A stretch of DNA of 64,000 bases from Rhizophagus irregularis (lineage: Eukaryota > Glomeromycota > Glomeromycetes > Glomerales > Glomeraceae). The stretch covers positions 2,294,001 to 2,358,000 of the forward strand of contig NC_089435.1 of assembly GCF_026210795.1 (NCBI RefSeq). The letters are read 5' to 3'. Shown piece by piece: positions 11,400-22,109 of the stretch (the first letter of the stretch is position 1; each line of letters opens with the position of its first letter). The notes under the pieces were generated by a model. That model was not told the origin of the DNA. It did no database searches and saw nothing but the letters and a program-made list of their open reading frames with translations. The position numbers and the translations under genes were made by a program.

Positions 11400-11829
11400 A
11401 TTAATACTACGCCTGTTGGCTTTATTTTTGAACCACACGGATGCCACTAAGTCATTAACTAAATACTTACAGACTCATTTATATAGGTGGCACCTTTTTT
11501 CAACGCTCCAACTGGAGGACCTCAATACCCAACTTCTTCTAAACGAAAGTTTAGTCATTTCAGCACTTTATTATATAGTTACTTCTGCCAATGTTTTTAT
11601 TTTTCTTTTTTTTTATCCCCTAAGTCCAATTTCTCTGATGTAAGGTGGTAGTAAATGCTTCGGTTAATCCTCCACAGCCTTTTTTTATTTCGCAACAGGT
11701 GGCACTGTCTTCGGGCGGTTTGATTATAGCATAGTTTAGATAGCGTTTGGCTTTTTTTTAATTAGTTCTTGTCTATCTTTCTGTAATCTAGTTCACATGG
11801 ATATTAAAAATAAAAATAAAAATAAAACT
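11400..11829 (+). mobile_element. Probable retroelement 3' fragment with AAAAAT tail
   Basis: A stretch of distinctly higher complexity than its surroundings ends in TTCACATGGATATT followed by several AAAAAT units. This resembles the 3' end and simple tail of a LINE or SINE. An open stretch of about 75 codons is interrupted by stops further on. The left boundary is not visible. A decayed host gene remains possible. Confidence 0.35.
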
Positions 11830-12090
11830 GTATATGTATAATATTGGACATTGAAATTTAAAAGAAAAAATACACAACAGATGTTTTCGCGGTTATATTA
11901 AACATATGGCGTAGTAAATAAAAATTACTTGTTTTCCTTTAATAAAAAAAAGAACCTGCGTAATAGTCCCAATTAATAGAAAAATGGACACAAGTTCTGG
12001 CTATAATAGTATAATGATGTAAATTCAGTCGTCGATGCAAATTGTTTATATTAAACAAAAAAAAAAAAATTCGACGTAAAAAAAAATTAA

Positions 12091-12722
12091 TGTGATTTTT
12101 AAAAAATGATCTACTGATTTATAGTACTAATTTGTACCCATGTAAAGGTGTGATAATTAGATTATTTTTGTAATAATATAAAAAAAAGGGGTTTATATTA
12201 AACAAAATAAATAAAAAAAATTATTTATAATTTATATTGTATCACATTTAAATCATTATTATAAATAATGTGATTTTTAAAAAAGGATCTACTGATTTAT
12301 AGTACTAATTTGTACCCATGTAAAGGTGTGATAATTAGATTATTTTTGTAATAATATAAAAAAAAGGGGTTTATATTAAACAAAATAAAAAAAAAAATTA
12401 TTTATAATTTATATTGTATCACATTTAAATCATTATTATAAATAATGTGATTTTTAAAAAAGGATCTACTGATTTATAGTACTAATTTGTACCCATGTAA
12501 AGGTGTGATAATTAGATTATTTTTGTAATAATATAAAAAAAAAGGGTTTATATTAAACAAAATAAAAAAAAAATTATTTATAATTTATATTGTATCACAT
12601 TTAAATCATTATTATAAATAATGTGATTTTTAAAAAAGGGATCTACTGGTTTATAGTACTAATTTGTACCCATGCAAAGATGTGATTAAATTATTATTTT
12701 GTAATAATGTAAAAAAAAGGGA
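12091..12722. repeat. Tandem array, ~177-bp unit, about 3.6 copies
   Basis: TGTGATTTTTAAAAAA starts at 12091, 12269, 12446 and 12622. Units share GGATCTACTGATTTATAGTA and TTGTACCCATG and differ mainly in A-run length. The last unit is shortened and more diverged. The units contain no gene. Confidence 0.9.
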
Positions 12723-12772
12723 TATATTATTAATATAAACGATTAATAAAAACTTAATATAAACAAGTATTA

Positions 12773-12943
12773 ACCGTAAAATCGCAAAAATAAGCACCCC
12801 TCGAAAATAAGCACCTCCCCCTATTTTGCACGAATAAAACATAAGAATATATATAAAAAAATATCGCAAAAATAAGCACCTCCCCAAACTTTTCATCCAG
12901 AACCCTTGCAAAAAATGGGTGCTTATTTTTGCGATTTTACGGG
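12773..12943. mobile_element. Small TIR element with GTGCTTATTTTTGCG ends
   Basis: The inverted ends ACCGTAAAATCGCAAAAATA / TATTTTTGCGATTTTACGGG are next to AAGCACCCC and GGGTGCTT. TA lies on both sides (12771-12772, 12944-12945), as for mariner-type insertion. It directly follows the 177-bp array. Related elements lie at 14248-14366 and 61376-61511. Confidence 0.65.
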
Positions 12944-13060
12944 TACTATACATAGCTAAAATTTTAATGTACTGTACTCTCTGATTTTTGGGAACTCAAT
13001 CATATATATAAAGCCCATCTTGACAAAGAAAAAAAACCTAAAAAAGTTCTAAAACCCTTC

Positions 13061-13088
13061 CATCTAGTTTAAAGAGTAGAAAATTAAT
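13061..13088 (+). promoter_or_regulatory. Shared upstream block of family A genes
   Basis: The block CCATCTAGTTTAAAGAGTAG followed by AAAATTAA lies about 100 bp before the start codon. It recurs at the same distance before the remnant at 49587 (CCATCCAGATTAAAGAGTAA) and, on the minus strand, before the pseudogene at 17414-17939. It could be a promoter or 5'UTR element, or simply recent common ancestry. Confidence 0.35.
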
Positions 13089-13169
13089 CAGCCTTCAAAT
13101 TTTAAATTTCCTAATTATATTTGTTATTTTTCATTTTTTACTTAATATTACATTCGGATTTTGAACAAC

Positions 13170-13724
13170 ATGAATTCAAATAACCAAAATACACAAGATT
13201 ATTATAATTTATCAATGGACCAAACTGAAGACAGCTCCGTTTCTCAACAAATTCTTAATAATAATATCAATGACAATATCCAACATACTTCAACTAACGA
13301 CGTAGGCATATCTAATATGAGTCTAAACGCCTTGCATAATGTCGCAACTTCTGCACCTCAAAACGTTACATTTGAATTTTACTTTCCTTTACCGAACGAT
13401 ACACGTATCTATCACGTTACATTTCAGTATATCGAATTACACCCATTAGAAAATGTGAGACTCTTGAATGATAGAATTAATCTATCTCACATTCCTGATT
13501 ACCAGTTATCGCATCATTATAATTTACAATTCCTAATTCAACAACAGATTCAGCAACAAGTTCAGAATCCTATTTATCAGCAAAATGATATTCAACAACA
13601 ATCCTTCAATAATACTCAATCTACTTCCCAAGAAGTATATTCAAATAATGACACCTACAGTAACGGAACTGTTTCTTACAATATGCAAGATACGAGGAAT
13701 ACAGGATTCCAGAATTCTTCCTAG
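13170..13724 (+). CDS. Family A Asn/Gln-rich orphan protein, 184 aa, intact
   Basis: The start at ATGAATTCAAATAACC is chosen because it is conserved in other members; an in-frame TTG nine bases upstream is not. The order is: Asn/Gln-rich N-terminus (MNSNNQNTQDYYNLSMDQ), core FEFYFPLPNDTRIYHVTF at about residue 70, then ELHPLENVRLLNDRINLSHI and DYQLSHHYN. A Gln tract (LIQQQIQQQVQ, YQQNDIQQQSF) and the tail QDTRNTGFQNSS close it. It has no signal peptide or membrane segment. It is convergent with the broken copy at 17414-17939, and the whole arrangement recurs at 42-47 kb. Base use is as AT-rich as the flanks. No function is assigned. Confidence 0.78.
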   Translation: MNSNNQNTQDYYNLSMDQTEDSSVSQQILNNNINDNIQHTSTNDVGISNMSLNALHNVATSAPQNVTFEFYFPLPNDTRIYHVTFQYIELHPLENVRLLNDRINLSHIPDYQLSHHYNLQFLIQQQIQQQVQNPIYQQNDIQQQSFNNTQSTSQEVYSNNDTYSNGTVSYNMQDTRNTGFQNSS

Positions 13725-16700
13725 GAGCTAAGAAACTATTTCCTCTTTTTTTATTTTATTTAAAGTTCGAAATAAAAGTTCCATGAAATGATAAATTCTT
13801 TATACAGCTGAGCTAAAATATTCAATTTTAAGTTAATAGAAATTTAATCTTACATTGCTATAAATTTTTTAACATGACCAAATGGCCCTTATCAATATTA
13901 GTATTTTATAAACTAAGGTAATATAAGAAATTTAGCTTTTGCAAATGAAAGTTTAACTTGTGTAAAGTTTAGTATTTATTTTATTTCTTTTTATTTAATT
14001 TCGTTTCATTTCTTTTTTTTTTGATTATTTATATTTCATTATTTTTCAATTATTTTGTTTTATTTTCTTGGTTTTTTTTATAATTAGGACAAAAATGTTC
14101 AATAAAATATTACTCGTAATTATTTTGTCATGATTTCAAAATCCAATTAATCTTAATATCTGATATATTGCTATTTTATTAGCAATATAAATATTGTTAC
14201 AATTCTGAGTTGTAAAATTTATTAATTATTGTAAATTTTCTAACGTAAAATTTATTGTATTTGGCGGTATATAAGCACCCTTTTTTGCACTTAATGCCGG
14301 CCAAGATCCTCATAATTCTGGCTAAAATATCCATAATTCTGGCCAGGGGTGCTTATGCATTTGCACGTGATAGCGTTAGCAATATCTTACACCTCCTTAA
14401 TCATACTAACAGAAAATACAGTAATAAATTATTCTATGCATTTAATACAGAAAATTATTTCGATCTTTTTTTTTCGGAAAATTTTGTAATGATTATTAAT
14501 AATTTTTTAGTATATTGATATGATTTTTGAGTTATTGTTTCTTTGATTTAAAATTCTTTATTTATATCAGATAATTCATATAATTGGTTTTACATGAACG
14601 TTATGGAAGAAAATCTGATTTCGTTAACGCAATATTATAAAGAAAAGAAGAAAGGCCGAAAGGGTGGAAAGTATATAGAAGTTATAAAACCAGTCGTGTT
14701 TTATTTATGCTGAAAATGATCGCGTGAAAAATTTGACAAATCCAAATTATTGATCAATGGGAAAAAATAAATAACGTAAAACCAGATTACCAGAATAGTA
14801 AGAGGTAATATTAATATACAGTATAATATATAAGGAATTCATTCAGAGGAGAATGAATTACAAATTAAATCGATGGACATTGAAAAAACAGGTATGGAAT
14901 TTGGACTTTATAAAAAGGTTATAGTAATTGTGAATTTTATGATGTAATACTGGCCAGTGTTTTATTAATTTTAATTCTGGCCGAAAGTACATGGACTATT
15001 AGCAATTTTCAATATGGCAAAAAGAGTGTCGATCATCATCGGAAATTAAATATGGGTACAGAAATGTTGGACTTATGTAACGATTAACAAATGAATAACT
15101 CTTTCCGAAATTTGCAATTTTATTTATAATTCCGCAGTAAAAAAATTTTTATTATGATATGTATTATTCTTGACACACAAAAATGTCTTCAACTTATCTT
15201 AAAATAAATATAGAGTTACATAAACCGTCGAGCTAAAGAACTAATGAAGAGAACTTTTACGATATTTTAGTATCTTTTCTTCACTTCACAAATACATATC
15301 CTACTTTATAAATACAATAACCGACATACTTGTTGACAAAATATTACGTAATATATACGTTATTATATCGGCTAAGTCAGAAGATATCATTTCGATAGTT
15401 GAGAAAGAACAAACTGTCATTAAATCGCATAATAATTTCAAAACGAGAAAAAGGGGCCAAATAGGAATATCTGAGGGAATCAATGACTACTTCACAATGT
15501 TATGTAATGAGTTGAGAAAGCTTTATCTGATATATAGAAGCGACAAAAAATCCAGTAATTACCGCACTGGCGAATAAAGCGCAAACTCAAAAAACGTGAC
15601 ATTCGAGGAACATGCGGTATTGATCTTCCGTGTGTAGGGGGGGGGGGGGGGTCGGCTCAAAAGGGTTGCGTTTGTACCCTCTGTCCTGGTGGTCACTATT
15701 TTGCCAAGTAATTTGGGATTCTCTACAGGCTTGAGATACAGTATGGCAATCGCGTGTTGTAATGATATTATATGCAAAAGTAATAGTATGAAAGGATTTT
15801 ATAATAAGGACTGTCACATATGGATTAGTGAGAGGTGCTTAAACATATTTAAAAATCTATAAACTCATGTGGCGACAGTTCGGAGAATTCCTTATGACCT
15901 AACAGTCTGGCATGGTTGTACCAGGTAATACTTCTTCATAGCATGTAGCTACAACTCTTACCTCTGGAAAACAAAAAGAAAATTTTTTTGAGGAATATTA
16001 AGAGAACGTCTGAACCATAATATGTTGAAGATATACAAGCTCACAAGATGGACATTGTATGACATTCCCGTGGCTTACAGAAACTAGCGTAGTAGTTAAA
16101 CCTTCGATAAAAAACAAGTACTATGTAAAATTTAATATTGCTGAAACCATTCTCTCAGTTTATTAAATGTACCTGTTTCTGGTAATTATAGTTTTATTTT
16201 TTTTTTTAACTATTTACGTATTAATTATTTTCTAATGCTAATTGGTTCCGAATTGAAGCGCAAAAAATCCAAACATCGCTATTAGGCGTTAATGGGTGGC
16301 TAAACATATCATTTCTTAACCCGCAGATAAACGAAGAAATTAATGATGTTCTTTAACAGGTTCAAGAAATTACAAGAGGCTACTAGCACTAATCTGTCTG
16401 GACTTAACTGAGTTATAATCTCGTTTACGAAGAAAGAAAGCAAAATCGGGAATAATACTAAAAAGCCGAAGGAGAGTCTAAAGAGGGGAAGAAGGATATT
16501 ATTAATAGGGATGGATGGTGGAAAAATAAGGTGAAGGTAAGAAAACAAAAAAGAGAACGAAACACCGATATCCATTGTCAGTAGTGAAGGTTTATATGGC
16601 GTTTTGAAAGTATCTGTTAAATTGATTAGTTTGCTATAGATGGTAATTCTAATAAAAGAGTGGAGCATCAGGACGTAACGAGGATTCCGTAAGTAGTTGA

Positions 16701-17413
16701 AAAAATTTAGATGTATTATTTTGTGGAACTACTTTAATATTTTGAAACAAAAAGAAAGAAAAAAGCTATAACGATCGAATTTTATCTTTACAAATAGTAA
16801 TAGTCTTAAAAAAACAAAAATAAACACGAATAATTAAGTTCTTGCACTTGTTTATACGAGTATATAAATTTTTAACATTTTAGTAAACTTCATTCTAATT
16901 ATATATTATTGATAGTAAGTACTATAGTAAGTAAACGTGATGGTTGTTACAATGTTACATGATACAAACTCAATTCATATACTAACTATGTCACCCTCAA
17001 AAATTGATAAAATAAGAAGAAAACTACGATGTAATAATAAAATAAATAAAATAAGATAAATTGAGAATTAAGAAAAATACTAATCTAATATAAAACCAAA
17101 AATAAATCACTAAAAATAGACTTGAAGACACATTTTGCATATGTATTGCTATCATATGATTAAATAAATAAAAATAATTAAAATGAAATTGGTTAAAAAA
17201 TAAACCTTAAACAAGAAAATCATTCATTCTTTATAGAGAAAAAAACGGCAAAGATCATTTAATTTAGCTAAAAAAAGTCAACAATTATTTAGAAAAAATA
17301 AAAATGAGTTATCATTTTATAATCAACTTTTATTGTCGAACTTTAAAAGTAAAATAAAAAAAATGAGAAAAAATTTCGTTCATTTTACCCGAAAAATGTA
17401 TGAGCCATTAGCC
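13725..17413. other. Non-coding spacer between convergent family A copies
   Basis: No supported gene. Much of it, in the same order, recurs at 42440-46746: the TGGAAAGTATATAGAAG region, the CATTCGAGGAACATGCGGT region, and the ATTAGTTT region near 16620. It carries a 14-15-nt G run near 15640. Short frames overlapping that run are composition artefacts. Confidence 0.55.
14248..14366. mobile_element. Truncated GTGCTTA-type TIR element
   Basis: In reverse orientation relative to 61376-61511 it shares GCGGTATATAAGCACCC, CCGGCCAAGATCCTCATAAT and CTGGCCAGGGGTGCTTA. Its right arm is cut short. It lies downstream of the family A gene at 13170. Confidence 0.6.
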
Positions 17414-17939
17414 CTAGGAAGAATTCTGGAATCTTGTATCTTGCATATCATAAGAAACATTTCCGTTTACTGAAGTTAAAGCTGTATTATAGATGTCATT
17501 ATTTGAATATACTTGGGAAGTATCGAAGGGCTGTGATTGAATTCTATTTTGTTGATAAACGATAGAATGTTGGACTTGTTGCTGAATCTGTTGTTGAATT
17601 AGAGATTGTACATTATGATGATGTGGCAAAAGATAATAAGGAATACGATTAATTCCATCATTCAAAAGTTGAACATTTTCTGATAGATTTATTTCAGAAT
17701 AAGTAACACGATAGATACATGTACGAGTATCATTTGGTAAATGAAAATAAAACTCAAATGTACTAGTATTATGAGGCGCAGGAATTGTAGAATTAATGTG
17801 CAATCTGTTTGAATTAGATACTCCAACATTGTATGTTGGATGTTTTTATTGTTACTATTATTAAGAATTTGTTGAGAAGCGGAGTTTGATCCGTTGGTAA
17901 ATTATAATAATCTTGTGTATTTTGGTTATTTAAATTCAT
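17414..17939 (-). pseudogene. Family A copy with two frameshifts
   Basis: The family start (ATGAATTTAAATAACC) is present at 17939 and gives MNLNNQNTQDYYNL. The frame is lost near 17891, in the DQT...SAPQQ region. A second shift lies near 17830. From about 17803 the frame is right again through STFEFYFHLPNDTR, SEINLSENVQLLNDGIN, LIQQQIQQQVQH and the FQNSS end. The C-terminal 129 codons are therefore open, but no normal start serves them. Its partner at 46747-47214 is intact. Sequencing error at two places is less likely than decay. Confidence 0.75.
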
Positions 17940-19639
17940 GTTATCCATAATCCAAATAATAAGAAATTTAAAATTTAAGAGCGAATTAATTTTACTCCTT
18001 AATCAAGATGGAAGATTTTTAAGTTTTTTGGGCTTTTTTTTTGACAATAAAGAATGGATGTTTTTGCGCGTTGTTTATATACTGTATCTGGTTTGACTCT
18101 GGGGTAACACAGGTTCATAAATCATTTTGTAGATAGATTAAACAAATATTTATAATAAAGTTGTGAAAAAAAAATTTCTTATCTAAAAAAAGAAATAAAA
18201 TAAAAAAAATATTATACTAGGAATAAAAGCAAACATGCAAAGTCATTATGTAATATTTTTTAAAATTCTCGGACTCGGACTTATCGGATCATTTACATGA
18301 TGTATTTATTTATATTTATTTGTTTTATCATTTTATAATTTTAAAGAAGGTTCCCAAGGAAAAAAAAAAAAAATTTTTTTGGTGGGTTAAAAAGATCTTT
18401 TTTTATTTTAGGATTTATGGCGTAACCTTAACAGATTATTGCATAAAAACTCTAACCTCAAAAAATTATTTCCAGAAGTTAAGAAATCAAACTCCTACTG
18501 TACAAATAATATTTATACACAATCAATCAAATTTCTCCTAATTAAGACTTCAGTTATTCATATATTCTTTAGATATTACATAGTTGAGTTGCAGCAGTTG
18601 ATGACGCCGAGACGGCAGAGACACTTTAATCATGTAATAATAATATAAAAAATATATTATCCTACTCAAGTTCTTAAAATGGAAATAATGGTGCTATTTT
18701 TTTAATTGTATACTAAATAAATAGTACAGAAAATTAGAACAATGAATGAATATTGGCCATATTAAGATCTATTTACCTCCTATGGATAAAATATGCGGCG
18801 CAGCTTTCTATCATGTAATATGTACAGTAGTTGCACATTTTATTTCAATAAAACCTATTGAGTAATAATTCAATTTTTTCTACGAGTTGTTTTTTGGTTC
18901 TATTATAAATGTCGAAATGATTATGACGCATAAATACTGGTAACTCAAATCACTATTATAAAACTTGTAACAACTTTAAACAAATAAAATACTTATTCTT
19001 CAGCTGCACATACAGTTGATTTTATGTATAAAAATCTTAAGAATAAAAACCAAACGCTACATAATATAAAACGCATTATTTTTAATATCTTATTTTCTTA
19101 TAAAAAGTGATAGAAATTTACAATGAAAAATTTACGTAAATTACTTACTTACTCGTAATATCTAATGTCGCATAAACGTATATTAGAACACATCCGTACA
19201 TTAAAAATAAATTGGAGAAGCCCCAAAACTATGTTATAATTATTGATTATTGCGTTAAACTAGTTTCTAACAAAGTAAATAAGATTGAAGAAATTTAAAA
19301 ACCCTCAAAAAAAGCAATCCGAAAAGCTTTCCAAATGATCCCTGTAAATTGGAATACGTCAAATCCCGAAGCTCGCGGGTAAAATATCCAAACATTCTAA
19401 ATCCTGACACTCAAAATCCTGACAAAATCTTAATCCCAACATATGAAATATCATAATCCCGAAACTTTATAATCCCGACACCTCATTCTTTCTTTATTAA
19501 TAAATTTCAAGATTTTTCATTTTGGTATTTTGATTTTTCGGGATTTGAATATTGGGATATTATACCTTCGGGATTCTAGTAAGCTTCACCAAACCCGGCC
19601 TATCAAGATTTACTTTAGAAAATTTATAAAAGCTTGTCA
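17940..19639. other. Upstream flank of family A copy, duplicated; no gene
   Basis: The proximal part has recognisable counterparts at 47215-48300 and, more weakly, 59760-60400. No supported gene is present. Confidence 0.5.
19380..19575. repeat. Phrase repeat, AATCCCGACA type
   Basis: Irregularly spaced variants of AATCCTGACA and AATCCCGAAA, then reverse forms (TTCGGGATT), fill the interval. The same type occurs at 27462-27625 and 29435-29560. The units are too irregular for a normal tandem array. Confidence 0.6.
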
Positions 19640-20560
19640 TTATTACTACAAAATTTTACAACGAGAACATTTGTATCAAATTTAAAATCTTGGAGAAAAT
19701 TAAAATTTTAATTTTTTTACTTTTTTACTTCTTATCTTATTCATGTAGGCTTTATCAACACATTCTCTCTTATTGTTACATCATTACATCATTACTTTTT
19801 ACGTATGTCGTGCGTCATCTGATTTACGTCAGCTGTCAGCACGCAAATCGACAGTCGACACTCGACACACAACAACATACATATGTATTATATACATATA
19901 TATTTTTAATAAAATTCAGAATATTTTGCTAATAATAATAATGAAATTTTCAACTACGTGTATAAACATGTCTAACATGTTCTTAATTAAACGAGATTTT
20001 TTTGTTTTTATCATTATATGATATAAAATTTTGAAATTACACTAAAAACTACCCCAAAGTTCGAATGGATTAAATTCAAATCCATGCCACAGATGCACAA
20101 AAAATAGTCACATTTATTCGCTTTACCACATTTATTAGTTTACACCGATAAGTAAATTACCATTTTAAAGAGGTTATTTTAAATTTAACTAATTAAATGA
20201 ACAAATCATTATACTTTGTCAAGAAACGTTAAAAGATTACCTTAATATAGTTTTATCATTAGTATTATTCATTTATTTTATTCATTTATCCAAAGTTTTT
20301 ATTACTAATGCAATTAATATAATACAGTAAAAAGTTTTCCAATAAAATAAAATTTCGAGATGTAGATAAACTGCGCCAAATGTTGATATTCTTTTGTCAC
20401 TAAAGGATTATATGACAGATAAACAGATTCTATGCCCAGTACTAGATGATGAAGAATATTATTCTTTTTCCTTCATTTTCGTTAATTTTTTTAATTTTTG
20501 TAATCCTTAATTTAATTAAAGTTATAACACCAGCTTACGACCTACCTGCTCAACCGTTGT
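19640..20560. repeat. Paralogous block lacking the insertions seen at 30-36 kb
   Basis: The block matches 29985-30009, 31029-31507, 34361-34596 and 35720-35910 in the same order, so it is the unfilled counterpart of that region. Shared marks include GTCAGCTGTCAGCA, CAGATGCACAAAAAATAGTC and GCGCCAAATGTTGATATTC. No coding frame is conserved between the copies. Confidence 0.75.
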
Positions 20561-21479
20561 AAATTTTTTCGTTGTTTTTATCACCAAAAATTTATTAGCC
20601 GCGCCTCACTCCTTACTGCGCCTTAATTTCAAATGCTGAAATGTTAAAAGAAATTTACAAAATGCATTAATAATGCAAGATTTTATAGCACAAATCTAAT
20701 TGTTCCTTTGTAATCTTTTCTCTCTATTTTTTTTTTTTTCAAATAGTACGGTTAAATTTAAAAACAAAAAAATTTATATCATTGAAAATCTTCCTTGCTT
20801 TCGTAAAGACAAAATTTCATAATCGTAAATACCGTGTCATTATAGCAAAATGTCAAAATAGGGATTCATTAAAATGGTTTCGGAAAAATTGTGATGTCGG
20901 TAAAATAATAACAAGTAGGCAAAATGACGTCGGTAAATTTTATGCCGGTGAAACAGGTGTCGGTAAAATGGGTGGGTACGACATAAATGTTATTATGGCC
21001 GAATAATAAACTCAATTTTTCAAAAAAAAAAAAAATTTTTGTACCGCAAATATTACAAAATAAGAAAAAAATTGGAAAGCTAAGAAAAATATATGTGAAG
21101 TAGTATATATATATATATATGTATGCTACAGCACTAAATATTGTAATATGAATTATAATATTTTATTAATTAATGGAAACATCTAAATTAGTCTATTAAT
21201 AAATATAGAATAATAAAAATTATATAATAAATAATAAAAATAAATAATATGTATGACTGTGGTGTTGAACACCAGTGGAATGATTTATAATTTTTGTTAA
21301 AAAATTAATTGCAAACAATAATATAGAGATTATATCTAATTTTATAATAAGATTTCATTAAATTTCAAATTTTATAAAAATAATTAAAGTATAATTGGTG
21401 TTAAACAAAACCATTCATTAAAAAGAAACTATATATTCTTTTTATAATGTAAAATAATTAACATAAAAAAAAACATTCA
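20561..21479. repeat. 3' flank of family B unit 1
   Basis: Conserved with 36590-37320 and 39180-39915 (ACCAGCTTACGACCTACCTG, GCGCCTCACTCC, TAGTACGGTTA). At 20883-20990 it holds short units of the type GTCGGTAAAATG, which read as repeated DVGK if translated. No gene is supported. Confidence 0.6.
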
Positions 21480-22109
21480 TCACATTAAAACATATGCTAG
21501 AGAACCTACAGCTTGTACTTCCTCATTAGAGCCTGGATAGAAGCAGAAACTCAACTTTTTAGAAAAATCTTCTTGTTTAATAGGGAAGGTGTAATTATTT
21601 TCTTGATATTTATAATCAGTATAGATATTTGAATTGTTATCATCATATTTTGCTTGTAGCTCAGCTACTCGTATTGGATCTCCAGTTGTTGAATATGTTG
21701 TAATTCCAGCTACAAGTTGAAAAGACACATGTGGTGGCACTAATGAAACAGGTGCTGAACATACGACTTCATTTTCATTTTTATTGTCCCATACTTGAGC
21801 ACTGCTATCGTCAACACAGAATGCATCATTTGGGGTAATATTAACACAAGAATCACCATCTCCACAGCTAAAATTAGTATCAACAGGTGTGCCTGGTTGA
21901 CTAAAAGATTCACATGAAACCCTCACTGATTTCCTTGTAGCGCAAGTGGAGCTTTTATATTTAGCATTATTAGGGTCAGTGCATTTAGGCCTAGTGGGTA
22001 CAGCAGAACCATCAATACTAAAAATCTGATCTTGTAAATTTACTACAGGTATTCCTACTACAGCTGAAACCAAAAAGAAAATATATATAATATATAGTTG
22101 AGCAAACAT
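21480..22109 (-). CDS. Family B secreted eight-cysteine protein, 209 aa (copy 1)
   Basis: One exon, with a start shared by all four copies. Residues 1-19 (MFAQLYIIYIFFLVSAVVG) form a clear signal peptide, with likely cleavage before IPVV. The mature part has eight cysteines at 43, 56, 66, 82, 88, 98, 117 and 189, enough for four disulfides. They include SCGDGDSC and NDAFCVDD. The C-terminal half is a conserved non-cysteine region (FQLVAGITTYSTTGDPI, then KLSFCFYPGS and SLAYVLM). NIT at 90 and NYT at 172 are possible N-glycosylation sites. No transmembrane segment or enzyme motif follows. I do not recognise the family; a secreted effector or wall protein is an inference. This is the most diverged copy and its flank lacks the MITE found upstream of the other three. 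Confidence 0.85.
   Translation of the reverse strand: MFAQLYIIYIFFLVSAVVGIPVVNLQDQIFSIDGSAVPTRPKCTDPNNAKYKSSTCATRKSVRVSCESFSQPGTPVDTNFSCGDGDSCVNITPNDAFCVDDSSAQVWDNKNENEVVCSAPVSLVPPHVSFQLVAGITTYSTTGDPIRVAELQAKYDDNNSNIYTDYKYQENNYTFPIKQEDFSKKLSFCFYPGSNEEVQAVGSLAYVLM

Noticed and set aside
12091-12722. Possible CRISPR array
   Set aside because: Units of ~177 bp are repeated whole, with no short constant repeats separating unique spacers; the host is eukaryotic.
12651-12953. 100-codon minus-strand frame
   Set aside because: It spans the end of the tandem array and a TIR element; not a gene.
14255-14518. 87-codon frame downstream of the family A gene
   Set aside because: Its first third lies in the truncated GTGCTTA element and the rest in poly-T flank.
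15559-15817. Overlapping minus-strand frames with a Pro run
   Set aside because: The Pro run is the translation of the G-run near 15640; the paralogous region near 44840-45030 does not keep the frame.
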